DNA from: Cedecea neteri
Lineage (GTDB): Bacteria > Pseudomonadota > Gammaproteobacteria > Enterobacterales > Enterobacteriaceae
Assembly: GCF_000758325.1 (NCBI RefSeq)
Contig: NZ_CP009459.1
Coordinates: 1,178,001 to 1,242,000, forward strand
Length of the DNA: 64,000 bases
Direction: 5' to 3'
Below the pieces are notes generated by a model. It did not search any database, was not told where the DNA came from, and saw only the letters and a list, made by a program, of their open reading frames with translations. Both the position numbers and the translations under genes were made by a program. Positions 22,099 through 33,618 of this stretch are shown piece after piece (the first letter of the stretch is position 1; each line of letters starts with the position of its first letter).

Positions 22099-22416
22099 TT
22101 AATATTCCCACGTATCCGGATCGATCCCCAGTTCACGCATGATGACCTTAGCATCTTCCGGGATTTCATCGCTGCGCTCTTTGCGCAGGTCAGCATCGTT
22201 CGGCAGCGGCTGGCCGGTGAAAGCGTGCAGAAAAGCCTCGCACAGCAGTTCACTGTTGGTCGCATGACGCAGGTTATTCACCTGGCGACGCGTGCGCTCA
22301 TCGGTGAGGATCTTCAACACTTTCAGAGGAATGGAAACCGTAATTTTCTTTACTTGTTCACTCTTCTTACCGTGCTCAGCGTAGGGGCTGATATATTCGC
22401 CGCTCCATTCAGCCAT
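22099..22416 (-). CDS. metJ: Methionine repressor MetJ
   Basis: Ribbon-helix-helix repressor with S-adenosylmethionine as corepressor. 105 residues including the MAEW start at 22416. The DNA-binding beta ribbon is [12 protein letters not shown] (about residues 23-34) and helices A/B follow ([21 protein letters not shown]). Divergent from metB, with met boxes between. K-12 has yiiX between rpmE and metJ; absent here. Confidence 0.98.
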   Translation of the reverse strand: MAEWSGEYISPYAEHGKKSEQVKKITVSIPLKVLKILTDERTRRQVNNLRHATNSELLCEAFLHAFTGQPLPNDADLRKERSDEIPEDAKVIMRELGIDPDTWEY

Positions 22417-22599
22417 GAGATACCTTAATCCTCTTAATCTATGAAAACGTGCCAAAGCCGGGTAAATCCGCGGCGTTGACGATTATCTCTTTTAGTGTAC
22501 AGCACAGGATAACCCTTTCCTGAGCGCGAAACTCAGACATATACACTCTAAAACGCATAATTTTAACGGCTATTTGCCTTTTGCTCAATCTATACGCAA

Positions 22600-22639
22600 A
22601 GAGGTTTAGATGTCCAGATGTATTGACGTCTATACTGCG
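22600..22639. promoter_or_regulatory. Tandem met boxes, metJ/metB operator
   Basis: Five contiguous eight-base units resembling AGACGTCT: AGAGGTTT, AGATGTCC, AGATGTAT, TGACGTCT, ATACTGCG, the middle three being the good ones. The metB -10 (TATACT, 22631-22636) lies inside the array, so MetJ binding would block RNA polymerase. Confidence 0.88.
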
Positions 22640-22692
22640 GTTGTTTACTCTGAGGCCTGACTTTTATTCGACCAGCAAGGATCGGACATACA

Positions 22693-23853
22693 ATGACGCG
22701 TAAACAGGCAACCATCGCAGTTCGTAGCGGTTTGAATGATGACGAGCAATACGGCTGCGTCGTTCCACCTATCCACCTCTCCAGCACCTATAACTTTACC
22801 GGCTTTAATGAACCGCGTGCCCATGACTATTCACGCCGGGGTAACCCAACGCGCGACGTAGTACAGCGGGCGTTAGCGGAACTGGAAGGTGGCGCAGGGG
22901 CAGTCATGACCAATACCGGCATGTCAGCCATTCACCTGGTCACCACAGTATTCCTGAAACCTGGCGACCTGCTGGTTGCGCCTCACGACTGTTATGGGGG
23001 CAGCTATCGCCTGTTCGATAGTCTTGCAAAACGTGGGGCTTATCGCGTTTTATTCGTCGATCAGAACGATGAAGACGCTTTAAACTCTGCGCTGGCGGAA
23101 AAACCCAAGCTGGTTCTGGTAGAAAGTCCAAGTAATCCATTGTTGCGCGTCGTGGATATTGCGAAAATCTGTGCCGCAGCGCGTGAAGCGGGCGCAATCA
23201 GCGTGGTGGATAACACCTTCCTGAGCCCGGCACTGCAAAACCCGCTGGCGCTTGGCGCCGACCTGGTTCTGCACTCTTGCACCAAGTATCTCAACGGCCA
23301 TTCAGACGTCGTTGCTGGCGTGGTGATTGCAAAAGATCCGGCCACGGTCACCGAACTGGCATGGTGGGCGAATAACATTGGCGTGACAGGCAGTGCATTT
23401 GACAGCTACCTGCTGTTGCGTGGCCTGCGCACTCTGTCGCCGCGTATGGAAGTGGCTCAGCGTAATGCTCAGGCCATTGTTGAGTTTCTCAAGCAGCAAC
23501 CGTTGGTGAAAAAGCTGTATCATCCTTCACTGCCGGAAAACCAGGGCCACGAGATTGCCGCCCGTCAGCAAAAAGGGTTTGGCGCGATGCTGAGCTTTGA
23601 GCTGGACGGTGACGAGCAAACGCTGCGTCGTTTCCTGGGGGCGCTGTCGCTGTTTACCCTGGCAGAATCGCTGGGGGGCGTGGAAAGTTTGATTTCTCAC
23701 GCCGCAACCATGACCCATGCGGGCATGGCACCGGAGGCGCGGGCCGCCGCCGGAATTTCTGAGACGCTGCTACGCGTTTCAACAGGTATAGAAGATAGTG
23801 AAGATTTAATTGCCGATCTGGAAAATGCCTTCCGGGTCGCTGCCGAGGGGTAA
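22693..23853 (+). CDS. metB: Cystathionine gamma-synthase
   Basis: PLP enzyme joining O-succinylhomoserine and cysteine to make cystathionine. 386 residues. The PLP lysine lies in SCTKYLNGHSDV (K198). Upstream contacts include YSRRGNPTRD and NTGMSAIHL. First gene of metBL, under the met boxes. Two bases separate its stop from metL. Confidence 0.98.
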   Translation: MTRKQATIAVRSGLNDDEQYGCVVPPIHLSSTYNFTGFNEPRAHDYSRRGNPTRDVVQRALAELEGGAGAVMTNTGMSAIHLVTTVFLKPGDLLVAPHDCYGGSYRLFDSLAKRGAYRVLFVDQNDEDALNSALAEKPKLVLVESPSNPLLRVVDIAKICAAAREAGAISVVDNTFLSPALQNPLALGADLVLHSCTKYLNGHSDVVAGVVIAKDPATVTELAWWANNIGVTGSAFDSYLLLRGLRTLSPRMEVAQRNAQAIVEFLKQQPLVKKLYHPSLPENQGHEIAARQQKGFGAMLSFELDGDEQTLRRFLGALSLFTLAESLGGVESLISHAATMTHAGMAPEARAAAGISETLLRVSTGIEDSEDLIADLENAFRVAAEG

Positions 23854-23855
23854 GC

Positions 23856-26288
23856 ATGAGTGTTTCAGCACCAGCAGGGACGCCGGTTCGTCAACTGCAC
23901 AAGTTTGGGGGCAGCAGTCTTGCCGATGTGAAATGTTACCTGCGCGTGGCGGGTATCATGACCGAATATTCCAGACCGGGTGACATGATGGTGGTTTCGG
24001 CCGCCGGCAGTACCACTAACCAGTTGATTAACTGGCTCAAGCTGAGCCAGAGCGACAGGCTTTCCGCGCATCAGGTGCAGCAAACGCTGCGCCGCTATCA
24101 GAGCGATCTTATTAGCGGTCTGCTGCCGCCGGAAGTGGCCGATGGCCTGATTGCCGGGTTTATCCACGACCTTGAGCGCCTTGCTGTTCTGCTGGACGGC
24201 AAAATGACCGATGCCGTTTATGCCGAAGTTGTTGGCCATGGGGAAGTCTGGTCGGCGCGTTTGATGGCCGCGGTGCTGAATCAGCAGGGCGTAGAAGCGG
24301 CCTGGCTGGATGCCCGTGATTTTATGCGCGCTGAACGTGCGGCTCAGCCACAGGTTGACGAAGGCCGTTCCTGGCCGCTGCTGCAAAACTTGCTTGCCCA
24401 GCACCCGAATAAACGCCTGGTTGTGACCGGCTTCATCTGCAGCAACGAAGCGGGTGAAACTGTTCTGCTGGGGCGTAACGGATCTGACTATTCAGCGACG
24501 CAGATTGGTGCGCTGGCTGGTGTTTCGCGCGTGACTATCTGGAGCGACGTCGCCGGGGTTTACAGCGCAGATCCGCGCAAAGTGAAAGATGCCTGCCTGT
24601 TGCCTCTGCTGCGTCTGGATGAGGCCAGCGAACTGGCTCGTCTCGCCGCGCCAGTCCTGCATGCTCGTACATTACAGCCTGTATCCGGCAGTGATATCGA
24701 CCTGCAGCTGCGCTGCAGCTACTCACCGGAGCAAGGTTCGACTCGTATTGAGCGCGTTCTGGCGTCCGGTACGGGTGCCCGAATTGTGACCAGTCACGAC
24801 GATGTTTGCCTGATCGAATATCAGGTGCCGTCGCATCAGGATTTCAAGCTGGCACAAAAAGAGCTGGATCTTATCCTCAAACGCGGTCAAGTGCGTCCGC
24901 TGTCGATTGGCGTGCACCCCGATCGTAATCTGCTGCAGCTTTGCTACACCTCGGAAGTCGCGAGCAGCGTGCTGCAACTTCTCCAGAATGCCAGTTTGCA
25001 GGGCGAGCTTCGCCTGCGTGAAGGCCTGGCGCTGGTGGCAATGGTCGGGGCCGGTGTTTGCCGCAACCCGCTGCATAGCCACCGTTTCTGGCAGCAGTTG
25101 AAAGATCATCCCGTGGAGTTTATCTGGCAGTCAGAAGACGGCATTAGCCTGGTGGCCGTGCTGCGCGTAGGCCCAACGGAAAGCCTGATTCAGGGGTTAC
25201 ACAAGTCGCTGTTTCGTGCGGAGAAGCGTATCGGCCTGATGCTGTTCGGCAAAGGCAACATCGGTTCCCGCTGGCTTGAGCTGTTTGCCCGCGAACAGGA
25301 AATTCTCTCCGCCCGTACCGGGTTTGAATTTGTGCTGGCTGGCGTGGTGGACAGCAGCCGCAGTTTGCTGAATTACGAAGGTCTGGATGCAAGTCGGGCA
25401 CTGGCTTTCTTCAATGATGAGGCTGTTCAGCAGGACGAAGAATCGCTGTTCCTGTGGATGCGGGCTCACCCGTATGATGATTTAGTGGTACTGGACGTGA
25501 CCGCCAGCGAGCAGCTCGCCGATCAATACCTGGACTTCGCCAGCCATGGCTTCCATGTGATCAGCGCCAACAAGCTTGCAGGCGCGGGGAACGGCCAGAA
25601 GTATCGCCAGATTCGCGATGCATTTGAGAAAACGGGCCGGCACTGGCTGTATAACGCCACGGTGGGCGCAGGGCTGCCGGTTAACCATACGGTTCGTGAC
25701 CTGCGCGACAGCGGCGATGCTATTTTGGCTATCAGCGGTATTTTCTCGGGGACGCTTTCATGGCTGTTCCTGCAGTTTGACGGCACCGTGCCGTTTACTG
25801 AACTGGTTGATCAGGCCTGGCAGCAGGGGCTGACCGAGCCGGATCCGCGCGTGGACCTCTCCGGTAAAGACGTCATGCGTAAGCTGGTGATCCTGGCCCG
25901 TGAGGCGGGTTATGACATCGAGCCGGATCAAGTTCGCGTGGAATCTCTGGTGCCTGCAGGTTGTGAAGGCGGCTCCATCGACCATTTCTTCGAAAACGGT
26001 GATGAACTGAACGAGCAAATGCTGCAGCGGCTGGAAGCAGCGCAGGAGATGGGGCTGGTGCTGCGTTATGTGGCCCGATTTGATGCGAACGGCAAGGCGC
26101 GCGTAGGGGTTGAAGCCGTACGGGCAGAGCATCCTCTTGCCGCTCTGCTGCCGTGTGACAATGTCTTCGCGATTGAAAGCCGCTGGTACCGTGACAACCC
26201 GCTGGTGATCCGCGGGCCTGGCGCCGGGCGCGATGTGACCGCCGGGGCCATTCAGTCCGATCTCAACCGCCTGGCACAGCTGCTGTAG
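23856..26288 (+). CDS. metL: Bifunctional aspartokinase / homoserine dehydrogenase II
   Basis: Performs the first and third steps of the aspartate pathway toward methionine. 810 residues. Aspartokinase domain about 14-300 with HKFGGSSLADV and LLGRNGSDYSA, ACT-like interface 315-450, then homoserine dehydrogenase from about 460 with the NAD(P) motif LFGKGNIGSRW, the catalytic-lysine region SANKLAGAGNGQ and GLTEPDPRVDLSGKDV. The E. coli enzyme is not feedback-inhibited by threonine; control is by MetJ. Confidence 0.98.
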   Translation: MSVSAPAGTPVRQLHKFGGSSLADVKCYLRVAGIMTEYSRPGDMMVVSAAGSTTNQLINWLKLSQSDRLSAHQVQQTLRRYQSDLISGLLPPEVADGLIAGFIHDLERLAVLLDGKMTDAVYAEVVGHGEVWSARLMAAVLNQQGVEAAWLDARDFMRAERAAQPQVDEGRSWPLLQNLLAQHPNKRLVVTGFICSNEAGETVLLGRNGSDYSATQIGALAGVSRVTIWSDVAGVYSADPRKVKDACLLPLLRLDEASELARLAAPVLHARTLQPVSGSDIDLQLRCSYSPEQGSTRIERVLASGTGARIVTSHDDVCLIEYQVPSHQDFKLAQKELDLILKRGQVRPLSIGVHPDRNLLQLCYTSEVASSVLQLLQNASLQGELRLREGLALVAMVGAGVCRNPLHSHRFWQQLKDHPVEFIWQSEDGISLVAVLRVGPTESLIQGLHKSLFRAEKRIGLMLFGKGNIGSRWLELFAREQEILSARTGFEFVLAGVVDSSRSLLNYEGLDASRALAFFNDEAVQQDEESLFLWMRAHPYDDLVVLDVTASEQLADQYLDFASHGFHVISANKLAGAGNGQKYRQIRDAFEKTGRHWLYNATVGAGLPVNHTVRDLRDSGDAILAISGIFSGTLSWLFLQFDGTVPFTELVDQAWQQGLTEPDPRVDLSGKDVMRKLVILAREAGYDIEPDQVRVESLVPAGCEGGSIDHFFENGDELNEQMLQRLEAAQEMGLVLRYVARFDANGKARVGVEAVRAEHPLAALLPCDNVFAIESRWYRDNPLVIRGPGAGRDVTAGAIQSDLNRLAQLL

Positions 26289-26297
26289 TTTCTTTCC

Positions 26298-26332
26298 CGC
26301 ACTCTCTTTCTTTGGAAGAGAGTGCGCTTTTC
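26298..26332 (+). terminator. metBL terminator
   Basis: Eleven-base stem CGCACTCTCTT / AAGAGAGTGCG, seven-base loop, then CTTTTCT, ten bases after the metL stop. Confidence 0.93.
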
Positions 26333-26440
26333 TGCATGTCTTTTTCTCCGCTTCTCCTGAAAAAAATTCATCTTATGTGAGAATTCCTCCACATTTTGTG
26401 GTGACATTTTCATTGACGGCTCTCGCCTTTTCGGTCATCT

Positions 26441-26472
26441 TTCTATCTGGACGTCTAAACGTCTGGATAGCA
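26441..26472. promoter_or_regulatory. met boxes of metF
   Basis: Contiguous eight-base units TTCTATCT, GGACGTCT, AAACGTCT, GGATAGCA; the central two match the met box AGACGTCT at six or seven of eight positions. About 50 bases before metF. Confidence 0.87.
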
Positions 26473-26509
26473 ATAAAACGCCACCATACGATAACGATGC
26501 GATTGATGA

Positions 26510-27409
<900 letters not shown>

Positions 27410-27426
27410 ATATTGATTTCACATAA

Positions 27427-27460
27427 AAAAAGCCCCGTTCATAAGTGAGCAGGGCTTTTT
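27427..27460. terminator. Bidirectional terminator metF / eptC
   Basis: AAAAAGCCC...GGGCTTTTT flanking a 16-base loop; runs of A and T on both sides give U-tracts for both converging genes. Confidence 0.9.
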
Positions 27461-27479
27461 GCTTTATGGACTAAAAAAG

Positions 27480-29213
27480 TTACTGATTGCTGCCGCTATC
27501 GCCGTAAGGCAGCGAATCGTAATCCCGCAGCGCATTTTTCTCATACGGGTTGCCAATCCAGCGGGTCGCTTCGACAAACTGTGGGCTGGCGATGGCTCGC
27601 GTCGCGTCGTAGCCGTCATAGCTTAAACCGGCCAAATCAGACCAGGTATGAATCAGTTCTGAGCTGCTGTACTTGCGGTTTATATCTCCCGAGAAGTCAC
27701 GCGGGTGGGCCTGCTGCCAGGTCGGTGACGTCCAGACGATGAACGGGATGGTGTACATATGACGCGTCGGATTGTTTTCGTTGCGCCCCTGGGTCTGGTG
27801 CGGCGGCGTGTCGTAAACCTCTTCCCCGTGATCGGAGAAATAAAGCAGGAAACCGTTAGGATCGCTGGCCTTGTAGTCTTTGATCAGCGTGGAAACCACA
27901 TGGTCGTTAAACAGGTTGGCGTTATCGTAACTGTTGTAGGCTTCTTGCTGATCTTTGGTTAATCCAGCCGGTAAATCGTCCGTTTTACCATCAAACTTGT
28001 TCCAGTTTTCCGGGTAGCGGAAGTCGTAGCGAATATGCGTGCCGAGCAGGTGCACGATAATGAATTTCTTCGGTGCAGGGTCGGCCAGAACCTCTTTAAA
28101 CGGTGCGAGGACGTTAGTGTCGTATTCGCGCGCACTCTGGGTACGCTGCTGGTTCATATAATACTGTTTGTCGGTCTGCTTCGAGAATACGGCCAGCATG
28201 GTGTTGCGTTCGGTCATGGTCTGCTGGTTAGTGATCCAGAAGGTTTTGTACCCGGCCTGCTTCATCAGGTTCATCAGCGAGGGCTTGGTCAGGTAAAGGT
28301 CCGGATCTTTCTCGTCGGCAAACGTCAGCGCCTGCTGCAGAATTTCAATGGTATAAGGACGCGAAGTGACGACGTTATTAAACACCGTCATTTGCGGGTC
28401 AGTTTTATGCAGCTCATCCAGCTCTGGCGTTGTCTGGCGGTGGTAGCCGTACAGGCTCATGCGGCCACGCTGCGTTGACTCACCAATAACCAGCACCAAA
28501 GTGCGTGGCGCATTACCGGAGGCGTCTTTCAGGTTAGCCAACGGCGGCAGCGCATTGTTGGACGTTAGCAGGTTATTCAGGCTGTCCAACTGCTGACGAT
28601 ATTCGGTGTAGGCGACGATAAACTGCCAGGGTGCTGCAGGCTCAAGGCGATAAGAAATGCTTGAGAAGGATTCGCCAATACTGCGTTTGTTGATAAGCCA
28701 CTCTTTACCCACCGGATTAAGCACCAGGCCAAACAGGATGGCGAAGGAAACCAACCAGCGCCATGGGTTTGGAATATAAACCGGGCGCAGGCGTGTCCAA
28801 AGAAAGATGGCAACCAGCGTATAGGCAAGCGTAATCAGCAGCAGTTTCAGGCTGAAATACTGGCTCAGATATTCACTGGCTTCGTTGGCGTTTGTTTCGA
28901 ACATCACAAACAGAACGCTTTGTGAGAACTCCTGCCCGTAGACAACGTAATAGCCCAGAGCGGCGATTGAGGCAGCCCAAAGGATAACGCCAATGACGGC
29001 GGCAATAATGCGTGTGCGCTGTGGGAACAGAAATACAGGAATAAACCACAGAGAGCTAAACAGTAAGGAGTCACGAAGCCCCGTTGTACCGCTGTAGCCT
29101 GTCGTTAAGATGGCAATCTGCAAAACTGAGGAAAAATACCAAAAGTAGAGTAAAACCCATCCAAGGGCTTTAATGCTGAACTTGCGTTCAGACTGTTTCA
29201 ATGTGAAGTGCAT
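27480..29213 (-). CDS. eptC: Phosphoethanolamine transferase for LPS core heptose
   Basis: Inner-membrane enzyme (CptA/YijP) transferring phosphoethanolamine to heptose I of lipopolysaccharide. 577 residues: five N-terminal membrane helices (about 15-215), then a periplasmic alkaline-phosphatase-like sulfatase domain. The nucleophile threonine is in VIGESTQRGRMSLYGY and metal ligands are in YFSDHGEEVYDTP. Alone, between metF and ppc. Confidence 0.97.
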   Translation of the reverse strand: MHFTLKQSERKFSIKALGWVLLYFWYFSSVLQIAILTTGYSGTTGLRDSLLFSSLWFIPVFLFPQRTRIIAAVIGVILWAASIAALGYYVVYGQEFSQSVLFVMFETNANEASEYLSQYFSLKLLLITLAYTLVAIFLWTRLRPVYIPNPWRWLVSFAILFGLVLNPVGKEWLINKRSIGESFSSISYRLEPAAPWQFIVAYTEYRQQLDSLNNLLTSNNALPPLANLKDASGNAPRTLVLVIGESTQRGRMSLYGYHRQTTPELDELHKTDPQMTVFNNVVTSRPYTIEILQQALTFADEKDPDLYLTKPSLMNLMKQAGYKTFWITNQQTMTERNTMLAVFSKQTDKQYYMNQQRTQSAREYDTNVLAPFKEVLADPAPKKFIIVHLLGTHIRYDFRYPENWNKFDGKTDDLPAGLTKDQQEAYNSYDNANLFNDHVVSTLIKDYKASDPNGFLLYFSDHGEEVYDTPPHQTQGRNENNPTRHMYTIPFIVWTSPTWQQAHPRDFSGDINRKYSSSELIHTWSDLAGLSYDGYDATRAIASPQFVEATRWIGNPYEKNALRDYDSLPYGDSGSNQ

Positions 29214-29305
29214 ACTCTTGCCTGTGCTATTAAATTATCATTAACCGTAATGAGAAAACCTTAAGTAAGCCTTAGTTATGAACGCTACGGTGGCTTGTAC
29301 TCACG

Positions 29306-29335
29306 AAAAAAGCCACCCATTGCTGAGTGACTTTT
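29306..29335 (-). terminator. Orphan minus-strand terminator upstream of eptC
   Basis: Read leftward: AAAAGTCACTC, six-base loop AGCAAT, GGGTGGCTTTT, then TT. The 11-pair stem includes two G-U pairs that form only in the minus-strand RNA. It lies 177 bases past the main ppc terminator and about 93 bases before the eptC start. It may end an unannotated small RNA, back up the ppc terminator, or attenuate eptC. Confidence 0.65.
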
Positions 29336-29512
29336 GCGCACAATATAGAAAATGTGTCGGGATAATGACAGCGTAATTTCAGGCTTGTTCCGGGGATATT
29401 TATGCGGCCAACGCTTTTGGATTTTTTGTTGTTTATTTGTTGAAGATGGCGGGGGAAATAAACATGTTAAGTAGGCTTAATGGCAATGCGTGTTTTACCT
29501 GACGAAAAATAA

Positions 29513-29536
29513 AAACCCCCGCATTTGCGGGGGCTT
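29513..29536 (-). terminator. ppc terminator
   Basis: Minus strand CCCCCGC / GCGGGGG stem with a short AAAT loop and a following TTTTTATTTTT tract. Confidence 0.92.
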
Positions 29537-29553
29537 GATGAAGCTAAAAAATC

Positions 29554-32205
29554 TTAGCCGGTATTACGCATCCCGGCGGCAACGCCGGCGATGGTGACCA
29601 TCAGGGCTTGCTCTACGCGGGCATCAGGCGCTTCGCCTTTCTCTTCAGACTGGCGTGAGCGATGCAGCAGCTCGGCCTGCAGGACGTTCAGCGGATCGGT
29701 ATAGATATTACGCAGGGTGATTGACTCGGCAATCCACGGTAAATCTTCCATCAGATGCGAGTCGTTGGCGATGTCCAGCACGACTTTGATGTCGGCTTCC
29801 AGCTGGTCACGCAGCTGTTTACCCAGCTTCCACAGCTCCGGCTTCACCAGGCGCTGATCGTAGTATTCCGCCAGCCAAAGGTCGGCTTTCGCAAACACCA
29901 TCTCCAGCATGCCGAGGCGTGTGGAGAAGAACGGCCAGTCGCGGCACATTGTTTCCAGCTCGCTTTGCTTGCCTTCTTCCACGACCTTCTGCAGCGCCGC
30001 ACCTGCGCCCAGCCAGGCCGGCAACATCAGGCGGTTTTGGGTCCAGGCGAAGATCCACGGAATCGCACGTAAAGATTCTACCCCGCCGTTTGGACGACGT
30101 TTGGCTGGGCGAGAGCCCAACGGCAGTTTGCCCAATTCCAGCTCCGGCGTGGCGGAACGGAAATACGGCACGAAGTCTTTGTTCTCGCGAATGTAGCCGC
30201 GATACATCTCGCACGATGTTGCGGAAAGTGAGTTCATGATTTGAATCCACTCTTTCTTCGGCTCTGGCGGCGGCAGCAGGTTAGCTTCAAGGATCGCGCT
30301 GGTGTAGAGCGACAGGCTGCTGATGGTAATTTCCGGCAGGCCGTATTTAAAGCGAATCATCTCACCCTGCTCGGTGACGCGCAGGCCGCCTTTCAGGCTG
30401 CCCGGTGGCTGAGAAAGCAGGGCTGCGTGGGCTGGCGCACCGCCGCGGCCGATGGAGCCGCCGCGACCGTGGAACAACGTCAGGGCGATACCGGCTTTCT
30501 CACATGTTTTAATCAGCGCATCTTGCGCTTCGTACTGCGCCCAGGATGCGGCCATCACGCCAGCGTCTTTCGCCGAGTCGGAATAGCCAATCATCACCAT
30601 CTGTTTGCCCTGGATAAAGCCACGGTACCAGTCGATATTCAGCAACTGGGTCATGACGTCGTCGGCGTTATTCAGGTCGTCGAGGGTTTCAAACAGCGGT
30701 GCAACCGGCAGGGCGAAGGTACAGCCCGCTTCTTTCAGCAGCAGGTGAACGGCCAGGACGTCTGACGGCGTTTTTGCCATCGAAATAACGTAGGCCGCGA
30801 TAGAACCACGTGGCGCTTCGGCCACTACTTTACAGGTTTCCAGCACTTCGCGGGTTTCTTCGCTTGGCTCCCATTGGCGAGGCAGCAGAGGGCGCTTGGA
30901 GTTCAGTTCGCGGATCAGGAAGGCTTGCTTATCAGCCTCTGACCAGCTTTCGTAGTCACCGATGCCAAGATAGCGGGTCATTTCGCCCAGCGCTTCGCTG
31001 TGGCGGGTGCTTTCCTGACGAATATCAATGCGTACCAGCGGCACGCCGAAGCATTTCACGCGGCGCAGGGTGTCGAGCAACTGCCCGTTAGCGATGATGC
31101 CCATGCCGCAGGCCTGCAGGGATTGATAACAGGCGTAGAGCGGATCCCAAAGCTGCTCGTTTTGAATGAGCAGGCCTTCCGGTTTGGGCAGGCGCTGGCC
31201 TTTCAGGCGGGCTTCAAGCCAGGCCTGGGTGGCGAGCAGCTGCTGGCGCAGGCCTTTCATGATGTGGCGGTAAGGTTCCTGGCCCGCATCCGGCCCTGCC
31301 AGTTCGCTAAGCTCCGCCGTGCATTCTACCATCGACAGCTCGGAAACCAGGACTGCGATATCGCGCAGGAACAGGTCGGTGGCTTTCCAGCGGCTGAGGA
31401 GCAGGACGTGGCGGGTAATGTCGGAGGTCACGTTTGGGTTGCCGTCGCGGTCGCCGCCCATCCAGGAGGTAAAGCGTACCGGGACGAAGTCCACCGGCAG
31501 TTTGTAATTCAGATTCTCTTCGAGCTGTTCATTAAGCTCACGCAGGTAGTTTGGCACCCCTTCCCACAGGCTGTTTTCTACCACCGCGAAGCCCCATTTG
31601 GCTTCATCAACCGGCGAAGGGCGATGCTTACGAATTTCGTCGGTATGCCACGCCTGAGCAACCAGCTGGCGCAGGCGGCGCATGATTTGGTTGCGTTCGT
31701 AGTCGGCGAGATCGCTGTGGTCGAGCTGCTTCAGGCAGCTGTTTACTTCGACCAGTTTGTGAATCAGGGTGCGGCGAGTGATCTCAGTAGGGTGAGCAGT
31801 GAGTACCAGTTCCAGAGAGAGAGATTCAACGGCTGCGCGAATGTCCGCTTCGCCAATGCCCGGCTGACTTTTTAGTTTTTGCAGCGTTTTAGCGATGACT
31901 TCCGGGTTGCTGGCCGCTTCGCCCGTCGCGGAGATGCTGTGGTACTGCTCTGCGGTGTTGGCAAGATTAAGAAACTGGCTAAAGGCGCGGGCGACGGGGA
32001 GCAGTTCATCATTTGAGAGGTTCTGCAGCGTGCTCAGCAGCTCCTGACGATTGGCTTCATTACCGGCGCGGGAGGACTTGGATAACTTACGGATCGTTTC
32101 TACTCGGTCGAGAATATTTTCCCCCAGCGCATCTTTGATGGTATCTCCGAGCAGTTTTCCGAGCATGCTGACATTACTTCGCAAAGCAGAATAGCGTTCG
32201 TTCAT
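29554..32205 (-). CDS. ppc: Phosphoenolpyruvate carboxylase
   Basis: Anaplerotic fixation of bicarbonate on PEP to form oxaloacetate. 883 residues from ATG 32205 ([12 protein letters not shown]), the E. coli length. Catalytic sites visible: [12 protein letters not shown] (H138), [10 protein letters not shown] and the glycine-rich [13 protein letters not shown]-terminus is the family MRNTG, whose Asn helps bind the inhibitor aspartate. Confidence 0.98.
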   Translation of the reverse strand: MNERYSALRSNVSMLGKLLGDTIKDALGENILDRVETIRKLSKSSRAGNEANRQELLSTLQNLSNDELLPVARAFSQFLNLANTAEQYHSISATGEAASNPEVIAKTLQKLKSQPGIGEADIRAAVESLSLELVLTAHPTEITRRTLIHKLVEVNSCLKQLDHSDLADYERNQIMRRLRQLVAQAWHTDEIRKHRPSPVDEAKWGFAVVENSLWEGVPNYLRELNEQLEENLNYKLPVDFVPVRFTSWMGGDRDGNPNVTSDITRHVLLLSRWKATDLFLRDIAVLVSELSMVECTAELSELAGPDAGQEPYRHIMKGLRQQLLATQAWLEARLKGQRLPKPEGLLIQNEQLWDPLYACYQSLQACGMGIIANGQLLDTLRRVKCFGVPLVRIDIRQESTRHSEALGEMTRYLGIGDYESWSEADKQAFLIRELNSKRPLLPRQWEPSEETREVLETCKVVAEAPRGSIAAYVISMAKTPSDVLAVHLLLKEAGCTFALPVAPLFETLDDLNNADDVMTQLLNIDWYRGFIQGKQMVMIGYSDSAKDAGVMAASWAQYEAQDALIKTCEKAGIALTLFHGRGGSIGRGGAPAHAALLSQPPGSLKGGLRVTEQGEMIRFKYGLPEITISSLSLYTSAILEANLLPPPEPKKEWIQIMNSLSATSCEMYRGYIRENKDFVPYFRSATPELELGKLPLGSRPAKRRPNGGVESLRAIPWIFAWTQNRLMLPAWLGAGAALQKVVEEGKQSELETMCRDWPFFSTRLGMLEMVFAKADLWLAEYYDQRLVKPELWKLGKQLRDQLEADIKVVLDIANDSHLMEDLPWIAESITLRNIYTDPLNVLQAELLHRSRQSEEKGEAPDARVEQALMVTIAGVAAGMRNTG

Positions 32206-32407
32206 ATGACTCCAGCCCAATCTATTATGTAACTTAATTTCACCCGTGAAGGTTCAACACCGCCTTTTATAAAGCCACGTCATAAACCATTCGTCAATTG
32301 CTACGAAATCGTTTCAGCAAACGAGGAAATGACGCGAATTTATGAAATTTAATTACCAACTTCGCTCATAAGCATTTCTTATAGGAATAGCGATTATTCC
32401 AGATTAA

Positions 32408-32428
32408 AAAGGGGGTAAAACCCCCTTT
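32408..32428 (-). terminator. argE terminator
   Basis: GGGGG / CCCCC stem with TTTTA loop and flanking A/T pairs; U-tract lies on the minus strand, 12 bases after the argE stop. The 32206-32407 region further left is A/T-rich ppc upstream DNA. Confidence 0.88.
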
Positions 32429-32440
32429 CATCGCGATTAA

Positions 32441-33592
32441 TCAATGCCAACAAAAATGATGCACTACCTGGGTAATTAACTCCCGGGTTGGCTTGATGAA
32501 GCGGGTATCGATGTATTCGTCCGGCTGATGCGCCTGGTTGATGGAGCCAGGGCCAAGCACCAGCGTTGGGCACACAGTCTGGATAAACGGCGCTTCGGTG
32601 CAGTAGTTCACCACTTCCGTTTGCGCGCCGAGCAGTTTCTCAACGACCTGCACGAGCTGGTGGTCCGGCGGGCATTCGTAGCCTGGAATCGGCGGGTGGA
32701 GTTCAGAGACCGTCAGGCGGCCAGGCCAGCGCTGGCTTACCGGCTCTAATGCTTCAGTCAGTAAACCGTTCAGATCGTTTAATGTCATACCCGGCAGCGG
32801 GCGAATGTCCATGTGAAGTTCGCAACATGCACAAATGCGGTTTGCCGCGTCGCCGCCGTTAATGTGCCCGAGGTTGAGGGTCGGATACGGCACGGTGAAA
32901 GCATCATGGTGATAGCGATCTTTCAGCGTATTGCGCAGGGTGAGGATGTGGCCGATGGCATCATGCATCAGTTCAATGGCGTTGACGCCACGGGCGGGAT
33001 CGCTCGAGTGGCCGGATTGCCCGAGAATACGAATGGCGTTCGACAAATGGCCTTTATGCGCGCGTACCGGCTGTAGCGATGTTGGCTCACCGATGATCGC
33101 GCAGTCCGGGCGCAGCGAGGTTGTTTCAGCGAAATAGCGTGCGCCAGCCATGGTGGTCTCTTCATCGGCGGTAGCCAGAATGTAGAGCGGCTTTTTCAGG
33201 GTTGTCACATCCACGTCGCGCAGCGCATCCAGAATGAACGCGAAGAACCCTTTCATGTCGGCAGTACCCAGGCCGTAAAGCTTGTTGTCGTGCTCGGTCA
33301 GGGTAAACGGGTCCCGCGTCCAGCGGCCATCGTCGAACGGCACGGTATCGGTATGCCCCGCCAGAAGCAGGCCGCCAGCGCCCTGGCCACTGCTCGCCAA
33401 CATGTTGAATTTATTGCGAGTGCCTGGTACGGGCTGAATTTCGACGTTAAAACCGAGGTCGCGGAACCAGCCGGCCAGTAAATTGATTAAAGACTCATTG
33501 CTTTGATCCAGCGCGCTGTCGGTGGCGCTGATGGAAGGTGTCGCGATCAGGGCGCGGTAGATCTCGATAAAAGGCGGTAATTTCATCTTCAC
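32441..33592 (-). CDS. argE: Acetylornithine deacetylase
   Basis: Zn-dependent M20-family amidohydrolase releasing ornithine from N-acetylornithine. 383 residues. Metal/catalytic motifs GHTDTVPFD (His and Asp), [11 protein letters not shown] (Glu pair) and the C-terminal [11 protein letters not shown]. The start equivalent to E. coli is a GTG at 33592; an ATG two codons later (33586) is the alternative, neither with a strong ribosome-binding site. Divergent from argCBGH, sharing ARG boxes. Confidence 0.96.
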   Translation of the reverse strand: MKMKLPPFIEIYRALIATPSISATDSALDQSNESLINLLAGWFRDLGFNVEIQPVPGTRNKFNMLASSGQGAGGLLLAGHTDTVPFDDGRWTRDPFTLTEHDNKLYGLGTADMKGFFAFILDALRDVDVTTLKKPLYILATADEETTMAGARYFAETTSLRPDCAIIGEPTSLQPVRAHKGHLSNAIRILGQSGHSSDPARGVNAIELMHDAIGHILTLRNTLKDRYHHDAFTVPYPTLNLGHINGGDAANRICACCELHMDIRPLPGMTLNDLNGLLTEALEPVSQRWPGRLTVSELHPPIPGYECPPDHQLVQVVEKLLGAQTEVVNYCTEAPFIQTVCPTLVLGPGSINQAHQPDEYIDTRFIKPTRELITQVVHHFCWH

Positions 33593-33618
33593 TGTTGACA
33601 GGCCTTAGGTTAGGATAG

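Larger units (their letters stand above)
29214..29553. other. 340-base intergenic region eptC-ppc
   Basis: Contains the ppc terminator at its right end, a second strong minus-strand terminator-like hairpin at 29306-29335, and the presumed eptC promoter to its left. No convincing short gene seen. The middle part is A/T-rich. Confidence 0.6.
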
